DNA from: Bacteroidia bacterium
GTDB taxonomy: Bacteria > Bacteroidota > Bacteroidia > JADZBD01
Direction: 5' to 3'
DNA length: 64,000 bases
Assembly: GCA_020852255.1 (NCBI GenBank)
Contig: JADZBD010000001.1
Span: 62,001 to 126,000 of the forward strand
Positions 37,587 through 45,880 of this stretch are shown here, one piece after another. The stretch's first letter is position 1; each line of letters opens with the position of its first letter. The position numbers and the translations under genes were made by a program. A model generated the notes under the pieces. The model saw nothing but the letters and a program-made list of their open reading frames with translations, searched no databases and was not told where the DNA came from.

Positions 37587-38741
37587 TTGCATTTCCCAGG
37601 CTCCATACACTCCAAACTCCCCAACGTCGGCACAACGATATTCACGGTGATGTCGCGGCTGGCTGCCGAGCACAATGCGATCAATTTATCGCAGGGTTTT
37701 CCTGATTTTGAAGGGCACCCTGAACTGATGAAGCTGGTATACGGATACATGAAGAAGGGATTTAACCAGTATTCTCCTATGGCGGGAGCCATTCCGCTCC
37801 GCGAAGCCATCGCCGCGAAAACGGAGGAGGAATACGGCGGGATCTATCACCCGGATACTGAGATCACCGTAACAGCCGGTGCCACACAGGCCATTTTCAC
37901 CGCGCTGGCTGCCTTCGTTCAGGAGGATGATGAAGTGATTGTTTTTGAACCTGCGTACGACTGTTATGCCCCCGCCATCGAACTGTGCGGCGGTAAAACG
38001 CTGTTCGTACCGTTGACCTTCCCCGGATACCGGATAGACTGGGATCAGGTAAAAAAACTTGTCAATCACCGCACCAGAATGATCATCATTAATACTCCAC
38101 ATAATCCTTCGGGGTCGGTGATGGACGCTCAGGATATGAGCATGCTTCAGAAGATCACTTCCGGCACAGATATTCTTATTCTTTCAGACGAGGTATACGA
38201 ACATATCATCTTTGACGGTATTCGTCACGAAAGCGTGATCCGGTATCCCGCACTGGCTGAACGCAGTTTTGTTGTATCCTCTTTCGGAAAAACCTATCAT
38301 GCCACCGGGTGGAAAACCGGATATGTGGTGGCACCCGCCAATCTCATGGCTGAGTTCAGGAAGGTACATCAGTTCAACGTATTTGCTGTGAATACACCCG
38401 TTCAGCTTGGCATTGCTGAATTCATGAAAAGGAAAGAGCATTACAGGGAACTCGGAACATTTTATCAGGAAAAACGCGATAAGTTCATTTCACTGATCCG
38501 CCGCTCCCGGTTTAATTTTGAACCTGCTTTAGGCACTTATTTTCAGCTGCTGGGATACGAAAACATGACATCTGAGAAAGATGCGGACTTCGCAATCCGG
38601 CTAACCAGGGAATTCAGGATCGCCTCCATCCCCGTATCTGTCTTTTATCATACGCCACAGGATAACCACATGCTGCGCTTCTGCTTTGCAAAAAAAGATG
38701 AGACCCTGGAAGCGGCTGCCCGAATCCTCAACACGGTTTGA
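37587..38741 (+). CDS. PLP aminotransferase, methionine/glutamine transaminase type (YbdL/MtnE-like)
   Basis: A 384-residue class I aminotransferase. The PLP lysine is Lys235 in SSFGKTYHATGWKTGY, the phosphate-binding region is TAGATQAIF, and NTPHNPSG and SDEVYEHIIFDG are the usual cofactor contacts. The N-terminus SKLPNVGTTIFTVMSRL and NAINLSQGFPDFEG match the YbdL/kynurenine-aminotransferase subgroup, which transaminates 2-keto-4-methylthiobutyrate to methionine, often from glutamine. The start is TTG 37587; no ATG exists before residue 22. The omega-amidase gene follows by 10 nt, which fits the glutamine transaminase/omega-amidase pair. The role in methionine salvage is inferred. Confidence 0.9.
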   Translation: MHFPGSIHSKLPNVGTTIFTVMSRLAAEHNAINLSQGFPDFEGHPELMKLVYGYMKKGFNQYSPMAGAIPLREAIAAKTEEEYGGIYHPDTEITVTAGATQAIFTALAAFVQEDDEVIVFEPAYDCYAPAIELCGGKTLFVPLTFPGYRIDWDQVKKLVNHRTRMIIINTPHNPSGSVMDAQDMSMLQKITSGTDILILSDEVYEHIIFDGIRHESVIRYPALAERSFVVSSFGKTYHATGWKTGYVVAPANLMAEFRKVHQFNVFAVNTPVQLGIAEFMKRKEHYRELGTFYQEKRDKFISLIRRSRFNFEPALGTYFQLLGYENMTSEKDADFAIRLTREFRIASIPVSVFYHTPQDNHMLRFCFAKKDETLEAAARILNTV

Positions 38742-38751
38742 GTAAATCCTG

Positions 38752-39528
38752 ATGCTGAAACTGGGAATCATACAATCGGAACTGCACTGGGAACAAAAGA
38801 CCCGTAACCTGGAAATGTTCACAGATAAAATCCGTGAGATGCATGCGGCCGATGTGTATGTATTGCCGGAAATGTTCAGTACGGGATTCTCCATGAACTC
38901 CTCAGCACTGGCAGAGGGAATGAACGGCCCAACCGTTCAATGGATGCGCACTATGTCTGCAGAAAAGAATGCAGTGATCACAGGCAGTACAATCATTTGT
39001 GAAGAGGACACTTTTTACAACCGGTTGATATGGATGCAGCCTGACGGCACTTGTACCACCTACGACAAACGTCACCTGTTCCGAATGGGTAACGAACAAA
39101 ATCACTATTCACCCGGCGCCAGTAAAGTCATATTAGAATACAAAGGCTGGAGAATTATGCCGCTGGTGTGCTATGATCTTCGCTTCCCTGTATGGTGCCG
39201 GCAGCCCTCTGGAGAAAAACCCTGCGACCTTCAGCTTTTTGTGGCAAACTGGCCCGAACGTCGTTCCTTTCCGTGGCAGGCTTTGCTAACAGCCAGAGCC
39301 ATCGAAAATCAGTGCTTTGTAGCGGGGGTGAATCGAGTGGGAGCTGATGGCAACGGAATTGAACATTCCGGCAACAGCGCAGTACTGGACTTCAAAGGAC
39401 AAAAACTCAGTTCACTTATGCCGGGAAAAGAAGGGTCAGAAATTATTACCCTCTCATTGGAAACCCTGAATGAATTCCGTGCCGGATTTCCTGCCGGAAT
39501 GGATGCAGACCGGTATACACTGGATTAA
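38752..39528 (+). CDS. Omega-amidase of the nitrilase superfamily (YafV/MtnU-like)
   Basis: A 258-residue carbon-nitrogen hydrolase with the Glu-Lys-Cys triad visible: Glu40 in YVLPEMFSTGFSM, Lys106 in YDKRHLF and Cys140 in LVCYDLRFPVWCR. This subgroup hydrolyses alpha-ketoglutaramate, formed when glutamine donates its amino group, to alpha-ketoglutarate and ammonia. The removal pulls the transaminase reaction forward. It sits 10 nt behind the aminotransferase, which is the classic pairing, and 2 nt ahead of a phosphoesterase gene. Confidence 0.92.
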   Translation: MLKLGIIQSELHWEQKTRNLEMFTDKIREMHAADVYVLPEMFSTGFSMNSSALAEGMNGPTVQWMRTMSAEKNAVITGSTIICEEDTFYNRLIWMQPDGTCTTYDKRHLFRMGNEQNHYSPGASKVILEYKGWRIMPLVCYDLRFPVWCRQPSGEKPCDLQLFVANWPERRSFPWQALLTARAIENQCFVAGVNRVGADGNGIEHSGNSAVLDFKGQKLSSLMPGKEGSEIITLSLETLNEFRAGFPAGMDADRYTLD

Positions 39529-39530
39529 AA

Positions 39531-40796
39531 ATGGTTTCAACCACCACTTTTCTTTTTCGCTTCTTTCTGATCACACTTTTGCTGTTATTGATTGATTACT
39601 ACGCTTTTCAGGGCATTCTCAGCGCTTCGGCTTCGCTGCCGGAATTATGGAAACACGGAACCGGGTACACCTACTGGATCGCCGGCGTTACTTTACTGCT
39701 TGCTGTGATCTTTGGATTCTGGGCTGCGCGGTCCGGTTATATCGGTTTTTCCTCGGCAATGAAAATTGCGGGACTGCTGTTCACTTTACTTGTTGCCAAA
39801 CTTGTTCTTATCCTTTTCCTGCTTTCGGAAGATATATGGAGGATTACCCTGTGGATCTGGCAGTGGATTCATGCCTCTTTGACGGACAGTGTTGAAGCCG
39901 TATTTTTTGCCCCGCGCAAAGCGCTCATTTCCAGAATCGGACTGGTGGTTGCGGCTGTACCGCTGGCAGGAATGGTTTACGGAATGATCCGGGGAAAATA
40001 TGATTTTCAGGTTCGCCGGGAAGAAATTCACTACCCCGACCTTCCGGATGCCTTTGATGGCTTTACTATCACACAGATATCGGATCTGCACTCCGGAAGT
40101 TTTGATGACAGAGAGGCGGTACTGAAAGGACTCCGCATGGTTGAACATCTTCAGTCTGATCTGCTGGTTTTTACCGGAGACCTTGTAAACAATACGGCCG
40201 ATGAGATTGAACCCTGGATCACAGATCTGGCCCGGCTTACCGCTCCCTTCGGGAAATTTTCAATTCTGGGGAATCACGATTATGGTGATTACGTACCCTG
40301 GGAAAGCCCGGAAGCCAAAGCGAAGAATTTTCTTACCCTTCATGAACACCACCGTTCCATGGGCTTCCGGCTACTGATGAACGAACACATTCCCATCCGG
40401 AAGGACGGGCATGAACTATCGCTGATTGGCGTAGAGAACTGGGGGGTAGGTTTTCATCAGAAGGGAGACCTGAAAACCGCATTATCCGATGTGGATCCTG
40501 GCGCATTCAAGCTCCTTCTATCCCATGACCCTTCACACTGGGAAGCAGAAGTGATGGGTCATGATCATCACATCCATCTTACACTTTCCGGTCATACACA
40601 CGGTATGCAATTCGGAGTAGAGATAGGCAAGTTCAAATGGAGTCCGGTGAAATACCGTTACGGCCGATGGGCAGGATTATACAGCGAATCAGGCCGCTAC
40701 CTGTACATCAACCGCGGATTCGGTTTCATTGGATTTCCGGGCCGGGTAGGTATATGGCCGGAGATCACACAGATCGTACTGCGAAAGAAAAAATAA
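39531..40796 (+). CDS. Membrane-anchored metallophosphoesterase (YaeI/YkuE-like)
   Basis: A 421-residue protein with four hydrophobic segments in the first 160 residues, then a calcineurin-like phosphoesterase domain. The metal motifs are TQISDLHSG, VFTGDLVNN, ILGNHDYGD, LLSHDPS and LSGHTHGMQFG, in the standard order. Related proteins act on lipid phosphates such as UDP-diacylglucosamine or other membrane substrates. It begins 2 nt after the omega-amidase stop, so it is co-transcribed, but no functional tie to methionine metabolism is evident. The substrate is unknown. Confidence 0.9.
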   Translation: MVSTTTFLFRFFLITLLLLLIDYYAFQGILSASASLPELWKHGTGYTYWIAGVTLLLAVIFGFWAARSGYIGFSSAMKIAGLLFTLLVAKLVLILFLLSEDIWRITLWIWQWIHASLTDSVEAVFFAPRKALISRIGLVVAAVPLAGMVYGMIRGKYDFQVRREEIHYPDLPDAFDGFTITQISDLHSGSFDDREAVLKGLRMVEHLQSDLLVFTGDLVNNTADEIEPWITDLARLTAPFGKFSILGNHDYGDYVPWESPEAKAKNFLTLHEHHRSMGFRLLMNEHIPIRKDGHELSLIGVENWGVGFHQKGDLKTALSDVDPGAFKLLLSHDPSHWEAEVMGHDHHIHLTLSGHTHGMQFGVEIGKFKWSPVKYRYGRWAGLYSESGRYLYINRGFGFIGFPGRVGIWPEITQIVLRKKK

Positions 40797-40805
40797 AGCC
40801 GGAAT

Positions 40806-41192
40806 CTACTCTGTTACCGGAACATCCTGCTCCACCGTCTTCTTCCGGTCGCCAAATTTAATTTTCACATGCACGCCACCAACCACAGGGGCAGAAATGG
40901 AACTGTCGTAGCCAACACCATAGAGGAAATAATCACCCCGTTTCAGTCCTTCAAAATGGTAATGCGCGTCCGTAAGGTCGGCAGTTGTTGACGCATCATA
41001 CTTCGACACATCGCTGCCGGGAAAATCCTTCGCTCCGTATTTAATATATACAGTGGCTCCCGGTATGAGAAGATCGTGGTGCTTTACACTACCCATGATC
41101 TGAGCATTTCCGCCCGTTCCTTCCTTAGAACATGCCGTTAGAAGGAGTGCTATGGCAGCCATCGCCGCTATGATAATATTCTTTGCCATCAT
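40806..41192 (-). CDS. Lipoprotein with carboxypeptidase-regulatory-like beta domain
   Basis: 128 residues from ATG 41192 (or 41189). The start is chosen because MMAKNIIIAAMAAIALLLTAC is a lipoprotein signal with lipobox LLTAC. The mature domain has IMGSVKHHDLLIPGATVYIK and YHFEGLKRGDYFLYGVGYD, the pattern of a CarboxypepD_reg-like or prealbumin-like beta sandwich. It is 38 nt downstream of mtnA on the same strand and has a TAACTTTA box at 41205-41212. It ends in a tail-to-tail arrangement with the phosphoesterase, 9 nt apart. The function is unknown; it is probably attached to a membrane. Confidence 0.75.
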   Translation of the reverse strand: MMAKNIIIAAMAAIALLLTACSKEGTGGNAQIMGSVKHHDLLIPGATVYIKYGAKDFPGSDVSKYDASTTADLTDAHYHFEGLKRGDYFLYGVGYDSSISAPVVGGVHVKIKFGDRKKTVEQDVPVTE

Positions 41193-41230
41193 TTCTATTT
41201 TGGTTAAAGTTAAGCTTCTTTTAAAAGAAA

Positions 41231-42247
41231 TCAAAACCAACCAGGATCAATGGTTTCTGTGATGCCCTTTTCCGTAATATAAGCAGTGATCAGACGGGCC
41301 GGAGTAATGTCGAATGCCGGGTTGAATACGGGAGAATCCGGCGAAGCCACGCGGATACGTCTGATGGTTCCGGTTTCATCCGGACCAGACTGCATGGTTA
41401 CTTCCTCCTCTCCCCTCTCTTCAATCACGATCCCCTCGCCTGTTGCTGTTTGCTTATCGAACGTGGAAACAGGGGCGGCAACATAAAAAGGGATACCATA
41501 TTCCCGCGCGATGATTGCTTTTTCCAGTGTGCCGATTTTGTTCGCGGTATCGCCGTTTGCCGCCACACGGTCGGCACCTACGATAACGAGATCAATTTTA
41601 CCGGCAGCCGCATAAAATGCAAAAGCGTTGTCAGGAATAATAGCATGTGGGATCCCTTCGTTCTTCAACTCCCAGGCAGTGAGTCGTGCACCCTGTCCAC
41701 GCGGTCTTGTTTCATCCACAAATACAAACACCTTCTTCCCTGAGGCGTGCGCAGCATATACCGGAGAAAGCGCAGACCCGTGATCCACAAAAGCCAGCCA
41801 TCCGGCATTGCAGTGTGTGGCTAACCTGCAACCATCCCGTATGAGTTCTGATCCGATCTTACCGATCTCACGGCAGGCGTCGGCATCCTCCTTGGCAATC
41901 GCGTTGGCTGCTGCAAGTGCGCCAACGGTGCCCGCATCGAAGACACGCTGAACCGCGTAAAAAAGATTTTGCGCCGTAGGCCGGGCCGATTCAATAAGGG
42001 ATTTTGCCGCTTGAATATACCCGCTGTTTCCTCCCTGTTCGTGAAAAGCCTGAGCCATTGCATACCCGGCAGCAGCACCAATCGCTCCGGCCCCCCGGAC
42101 ATTCATGTTCCGGATAGCCCCTACTGTTTCACGATGATTCCTGCATTCCAGGATCCGGAATTGAAAAGGGAGCAACTCCTGGTCGATAAGGAAAACCGAA
42201 TTTCCCTCCATCCATACCGTACGGTAAGAGTGCCCGTTTACCTTCAT
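41231..42247 (-). CDS. mtnA: S-methyl-5-thioribose-1-phosphate isomerase (or 5-deoxyribose-1-phosphate isomerase)
   Basis: A 338-residue enzyme of the eIF2B-related isomerase family. It converts the 1-phosphate aldose of 5-methylthioribose to the 1-phosphate ketose. Cys146 (THCNAGWLAF) and Asp226 (VGADRVAANGD) correspond to the known catalytic pair, and MNVRGAGAIGAAAGYAMA and FVDETRPRGQGARLTAWE are conserved. Members of the family also act on 5-deoxyribose-1-phosphate. The start ATG overlaps the TGA of the aldolase/dehydrogenase fusion (TGATG), so the two are made together. No mtnB, mtnC, mtnD or mtnW/X gene is nearby, so the usual dioxygenase branch of methionine salvage is not encoded here. 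Confidence 0.93.
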   Translation of the reverse strand: MKVNGHSYRTVWMEGNSVFLIDQELLPFQFRILECRNHRETVGAIRNMNVRGAGAIGAAAGYAMAQAFHEQGGNSGYIQAAKSLIESARPTAQNLFYAVQRVFDAGTVGALAAANAIAKEDADACREIGKIGSELIRDGCRLATHCNAGWLAFVDHGSALSPVYAAHASGKKVFVFVDETRPRGQGARLTAWELKNEGIPHAIIPDNAFAFYAAAGKIDLVIVGADRVAANGDTANKIGTLEKAIIAREYGIPFYVAAPVSTFDKQTATGEGIVIEERGEEEVTMQSGPDETGTIRRIRVASPDSPVFNPAFDITPARLITAYITEKGITETIDPGWF

Positions 42248-44211
42248 CAGATCACCCGTTCATTACCTCCGTCTACCGGTATTTGCGCGCCGGTAGTTTT
42301 GGAAAACAGGGTACCGGCCATGGCCACAACCATTGAAGCCACATCAGAAGCCGTGATCACCGTTTTCAGAATATTATTCTTTCTGTATTCCTCTGCCGTC
42401 ATTCCGTATTTTTCCGCTCGTTCCTTCAGCACCTGTTCATTCCAAACGCCGGTATCGAAAACCGCATTAGGATGAACCATATTCACCCGAATACCCGAGG
42501 AACCGAGTTCGAGAGCCGCCACCCGTCCGAGCTGAGTGAGAGCCGCCTTTGCAACAGAATAGGCACCGGCACCGGGACCCGGTGCGGGTACATTTTTTGA
42601 TCCGGTAAGGATTACCGCCGGGTCTATGCCTTTTCGCAGATACGGAATACATATCCTTAGCAACCGCATCTGTGCATTCAGATTAACCTCCATGCTCTGT
42701 TGCCACAGGTTCTCCTGCATTGCATCCAGTTCCATGCCGGAAGTAAAGATGCCTGCATTGCTCACCAGTACATCCAGACCTCCGAAGGCACTCACTGCCG
42801 CTTCAACAGCCTGCTGCAACTGATCGGCTTTTGTTACATCGCAGCAGATTTCCTTTACATCCGGCCGGTTGAATTTTCCGTTCACAGCCGGATTGATATC
42901 CAGTGCCGCTATCGCGGCGCCCTGCCGGAGACATTGTTCCACCACAGCCGCACCGATTCCCGAAGCGGCTCCTGTAACCAGGATGATCTTTCCTGAAAGA
43001 GGCGGCAGCGCCGCTCTCTTCTTCAGTTTAGCCTGCTCCAGCTCCCAGTATTCTATTTCAAACAGCTCCCTTTCAGGAAGAGCCTTGTAACCTCCAAGTA
43101 TTTCCGCCTTCAGAATAGCAGGAACAGTCTGCTTTACAATGTCCGCCACCACGGCAGCGTCGTGGTAGCGACGCCCGAATGCCAGTGTTCCGCGATGTTT
43201 CCATATAGCCCAGCGGGGTGCCGGATCCAGGCATTGGAGTCCCTCCGACTTATTGCGGTTGAAATACTCCCGGTAGTCTGCAACATACTTCTCCAGATCG
43301 CTGATGCTATCTTCCCCCAGTATCGCTGGAATTTTCTTGGTTCGTATGATATGATCAGGAGTAAGAGGACCTTTTGCAGCGATTTCCTGGAGGTTCTTTA
43401 CAGAACTCAGCACCAGCGATTCCATTTCTTTTCCTGCGAGGGCGAAAACCGGCCCGCCAGAAAGCTCTGATACCTTCTTGCGTACGGATGCCAGTTGCAG
43501 GAGATCTGTTCCGGGCAGAGGCACGGAGGCCGTAAGAGGTGCATGCTTCAGCAGGTACTCCTCTGCCGTGTTCACCATACTGATCATTCTGGAATACGCA
43601 CTTTTGGCGGAGTCATCAAAGGTAAATACACCGTGCTGCAGCAGGATCAGACCATGATAATCCGACAGGTTCTTTCCCCGGATTACTTCCCGGATTTTCT
43701 GCGAGAGGATAAAACCAGGTTTCACATACGGAACAAACAGAAATTCTTTTCCGAACAATTCCCGCAGAATACTTTCTCCATTAACAGAATTGGAAATTGT
43801 CACCACCGCATCAGCATGCGTATGATCTACATAGCGAAACGGGAGAATAGCATGAACCACAGCTTCGATAGAAGGATCCGGTGCGGAAGGATTGGTCATG
43901 GCCGTGCGTTGCACCCTAACCATATCCGTATCGGAGACCGAGGGAAGTTCTGCCAGTTTCAGCAACACCTCCATTCGGACAGGAGCGAAGCCCGTTTCAG
44001 AAATACCGGCCAGATCATGTCCTGATCCTTTTACATAGAGAATGTCTTCCTCCCTGCCGAAAAAATCCGTTTCGCGGATTTTAACGGAAGTATTTCCTCC
44101 GCCGTGAAGCACCAAAGAAGATTCACTGCCCAACAGGCGGGAAGTATACACCCGCTGTGCCAGCGCTCCCTTGAAAAGGGAAGCCTCCTGCTCAGACCAT
44201 CTGTTCTTCAT
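42247..44211 (-). CDS. Class II aldolase fused to short-chain dehydrogenase (RhaD/YuxG-type bifunctional enzyme)
   Basis: A 654-residue fusion. Residues 1 to about 395 are a class II (zinc) aldolase: LVLHGGGNTSVKI at the phosphate site, Glu116 in PSIEAVVH, zinc ligands His130 and His132 (DHTHAD) and His193 (LLQHGVFTF). From about 405 there is an SDR with NAD-binding TGAASGIG (413-420), SNAGIF (484-489) and the catalytic Ser538, Tyr551 and Lys555 (YSVAK). Known members split L-rhamnulose-1-phosphate to DHAP and lactaldehyde and convert the aldehyde. No rhamnose isomerase or kinase is near; the partner is mtnA. The likely substrate is therefore 5-methylthioribulose- or 5-deoxyribulose-1-phosphate, giving DHAP and (methylthio)acetaldehyde, with the aldehyde passed to the SDR. 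That substrate is an inference. Confidence 0.88.
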   Translation of the reverse strand: MKNRWSEQEASLFKGALAQRVYTSRLLGSESSLVLHGGGNTSVKIRETDFFGREEDILYVKGSGHDLAGISETGFAPVRMEVLLKLAELPSVSDTDMVRVQRTAMTNPSAPDPSIEAVVHAILPFRYVDHTHADAVVTISNSVNGESILRELFGKEFLFVPYVKPGFILSQKIREVIRGKNLSDYHGLILLQHGVFTFDDSAKSAYSRMISMVNTAEEYLLKHAPLTASVPLPGTDLLQLASVRKKVSELSGGPVFALAGKEMESLVLSSVKNLQEIAAKGPLTPDHIIRTKKIPAILGEDSISDLEKYVADYREYFNRNKSEGLQCLDPAPRWAIWKHRGTLAFGRRYHDAAVVADIVKQTVPAILKAEILGGYKALPERELFEIEYWELEQAKLKKRAALPPLSGKIILVTGAASGIGAAVVEQCLRQGAAIAALDINPAVNGKFNRPDVKEICCDVTKADQLQQAVEAAVSAFGGLDVLVSNAGIFTSGMELDAMQENLWQQSMEVNLNAQMRLLRICIPYLRKGIDPAVILTGSKNVPAPGPGAGAYSVAKAALTQLGRVAALELGSSGIRVNMVHPNAVFDTGVWNEQVLKERAEKYGMTAEEYRKNNILKTVITASDVASMVVAMAGTLFSKTTGAQIPVDGGNERVI

Positions 44212-44256
44212 GTGCGCTGTGTGAACAACGGTATTTCGTGTGTAATTCTCAAAAGC

Positions 44257-44333
<77 letters not shown>

Positions 44334-44349
44334 TTTATTAAAAGAGGAG

Positions 44350-44380
44350 CGAAATTATATATTTGCCGTCATCCGTACAA
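44350..44380 (-). promoter_or_regulatory. Promoter TTG-N20-TAATTTCG of the CAU tRNA
   Basis: On the minus strand TTG at 44378-44380 and TAATTTCG at 44350-44357, spaced 20 nt. The tRNA 5' end lies 16 nt downstream of the box. Because the aldolase gene starts 45 nt after the tRNA, this may also be its promoter. Confidence 0.5.
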
Positions 44381-44399
44381 TGAAACAGAGCTGATCCGT

Positions 44400-44801
44400 T
44401 TAGCGTATTTCCTGGCAAAGTTCGATCAGCACACCTCCCGTTTCTTTCGGATGGAGAAAGCAGATCAGCTTATTATCAGCCCCTTTCTTCGGCTCTTCAC
44501 TCAAGAGGGTAAAGCCTTCACGGCTCAGGCGCTTCATTTCCTCACGTATATCTTCCACCTCAAAGGCGATATGGTGTATTCCTTCTCCCCGCTTCTGAAC
44601 AAACTTTGCGATTGGACTTCCAGGGCCGGTAGCTTCCAGCAGCTCTACTTTACTGTCTCCGGTCTGATAAAAGGAAGTGCGGACCTGCTCTGATTCCACC
44701 TGCTCTGTTTTATAGGGGGCTCTTCCCAGCAGTTTCGTGAACAGCATGTTCGCATTTTCCAGACTGGCCACTGCAATCCCTATGTGTTCTATTTTTTTCA
44801 T
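44400..44801 (-). CDS. mce: Methylmalonyl-CoA epimerase
   Basis: A 133-residue VOC-fold metalloenzyme that interconverts the R and S forms of methylmalonyl-CoA, between propionyl-CoA and succinyl-CoA. The family signatures are IEHIGIAVASLENA at the N-terminus with the metal His, KVELLEATGPGSPIAKFV, GEGIHHIAFEVEDI with the second His, and FLHPKETGGVLIEL with the Glu ligand. The length is exactly usual. No mutase gene is adjacent. It is on the same strand as the tRNA but separated by a promoter. Confidence 0.94.
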   Translation of the reverse strand: MKKIEHIGIAVASLENANMLFTKLLGRAPYKTEQVESEQVRTSFYQTGDSKVELLEATGPGSPIAKFVQKRGEGIHHIAFEVEDIREEMKRLSREGFTLLSEEPKKGADNKLICFLHPKETGGVLIELCQEIR

Positions 44802-44813
44802 CCGAAAGTGTTT

Positions 44814-44847
44814 AAAAAAAATCCCCTTCGCGGATAACGAAGGGGAT
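44814..44847 (-). terminator. Rho-independent terminator of the 44867-45667 gene
   Basis: A perfect 10-bp stem ATCCCCTTCG / CGAAGGGGAT (44821-44830, 44838-44847) with a 7-nt loop, followed on the minus strand by seven T. It isolates the secreted-protein gene from mce. Confidence 0.92.
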
Positions 44848-44866
44848 GGCTGACGATGCGCGTCGT

Positions 44867-45667
44867 TTATTTCTTCTTAATGAACTCGGTGGTTGTATTA
44901 TCATAATTCAGATAATACACATCCGCTTTCAGGTTGGAAACATCCACCTTCGCTCCGTATCCCTTCTTAACCATGTTTCCGAATTTGTCAAATATTTCAT
45001 ACATGGTTTCCCCGCCTTCAAAAATCAGGAAGTCTTTTGTCTTGAGTGTATTGCACTTTATCTGCGCAATGTTGGAAGTGAAGGTCACAGGGCGTGAGTA
45101 GCGCGGAGTGGAAGTATAATCAACCTGCTTGATGCGTACTTTATTTTCACCGTAGTGGGGAGATACTTTAAAAGAATAGGAATTTTCACCGGGTGTACCG
45201 ATGCCATCCACTTCACCTACTTTAACCCATTTGTTCCAGCGATACTGCTCAACAATAAAAGGAAGTTTCCCTTGTTCTCCCTTTGTCTTCCACTTGATGG
45301 TTCCGTCCGGGTCGGAGGTCATGGTAGTTACCTCATACGTGCTCTTGGGCTTCAGCACTTCCGGATTAAGCACTTTGGGCTTGCAGTCATCCTTGTGTTC
45401 AATCTTCACCTCTACCTTATCCCCGATTTTGAGCTGATGATTTGTGAAATCAATCTCGAAGGCGCTGGAGTTATATTCATCCGTAGTAACTGAACCATTC
45501 ACCAACACTTTGGTTACGCAGAAACCCACACCGGAACCGGCGAAGGGATTCTGAACATATAGGTTCTTCCCCTGATAATTTCCTTCTATGATGATCACCC
45601 CTGCAAATGCACTGAAGCCGAAGCCTGTAAGAGCAATAAGAAGGGTAAGTCGAATAATCTTTCTCAT
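44867..45667 (-). CDS. Secreted beta-sandwich protein with T9SS-like C-terminus
   Basis: 266 residues from ATG 45667, the codon that begins the signal peptide MRKIIRLTLLIALTGFGFSA. The mature protein is beta-rich (GVIIIEGNYQGKNLYVQNPF, a Cys-containing VTKVLVNGSVTTD strand, a middle Ig-like region). The last 55 residues (YEIFDKFGNMVKKGYG ... VDVSNLKADVYYLNYD ... EFIKKK) resemble a short T9SS type A sorting domain. The family is not recognised. The gene has a TATCTTTG promoter box and a strong terminator, so it is monocistronic and probably well expressed. Confidence 0.82.
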   Translation of the reverse strand: MRKIIRLTLLIALTGFGFSAFAGVIIIEGNYQGKNLYVQNPFAGSGVGFCVTKVLVNGSVTTDEYNSSAFEIDFTNHQLKIGDKVEVKIEHKDDCKPKVLNPEVLKPKSTYEVTTMTSDPDGTIKWKTKGEQGKLPFIVEQYRWNKWVKVGEVDGIGTPGENSYSFKVSPHYGENKVRIKQVDYTSTPRYSRPVTFTSNIAQIKCNTLKTKDFLIFEGGETMYEIFDKFGNMVKKGYGAKVDVSNLKADVYYLNYDNTTTEFIKKK

Positions 45668-45771
45668 AAATAAACGGGACCCCTTCCGGAATCCACTAAA
45701 TTTTAAAGGTGCAATATTAATGACCTTCCACCAGTAAACAAACAAAAAAAGGCCTTTTTTTTAGCCCGCGT

Positions 45772-45779
45772 CAAAGATA
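45772..45779 (-). promoter_or_regulatory. -7 box TATCTTTG of the secreted-protein gene
   Basis: Exact TAnnTTTG about 100 nt upstream of ATG 45667, leaving a long leader in which a T-rich run is the only visible feature. Confidence 0.55.
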
Positions 45780-45880
45780 AGTAATTTTATTAAATATCAG
45801 TCGATTAGGGGTAAAAAACGGGTGTTACTTTACAAGATTTCTTTGTACATTCGCAGGCTAAACCGAATTCTTCCAGACAT

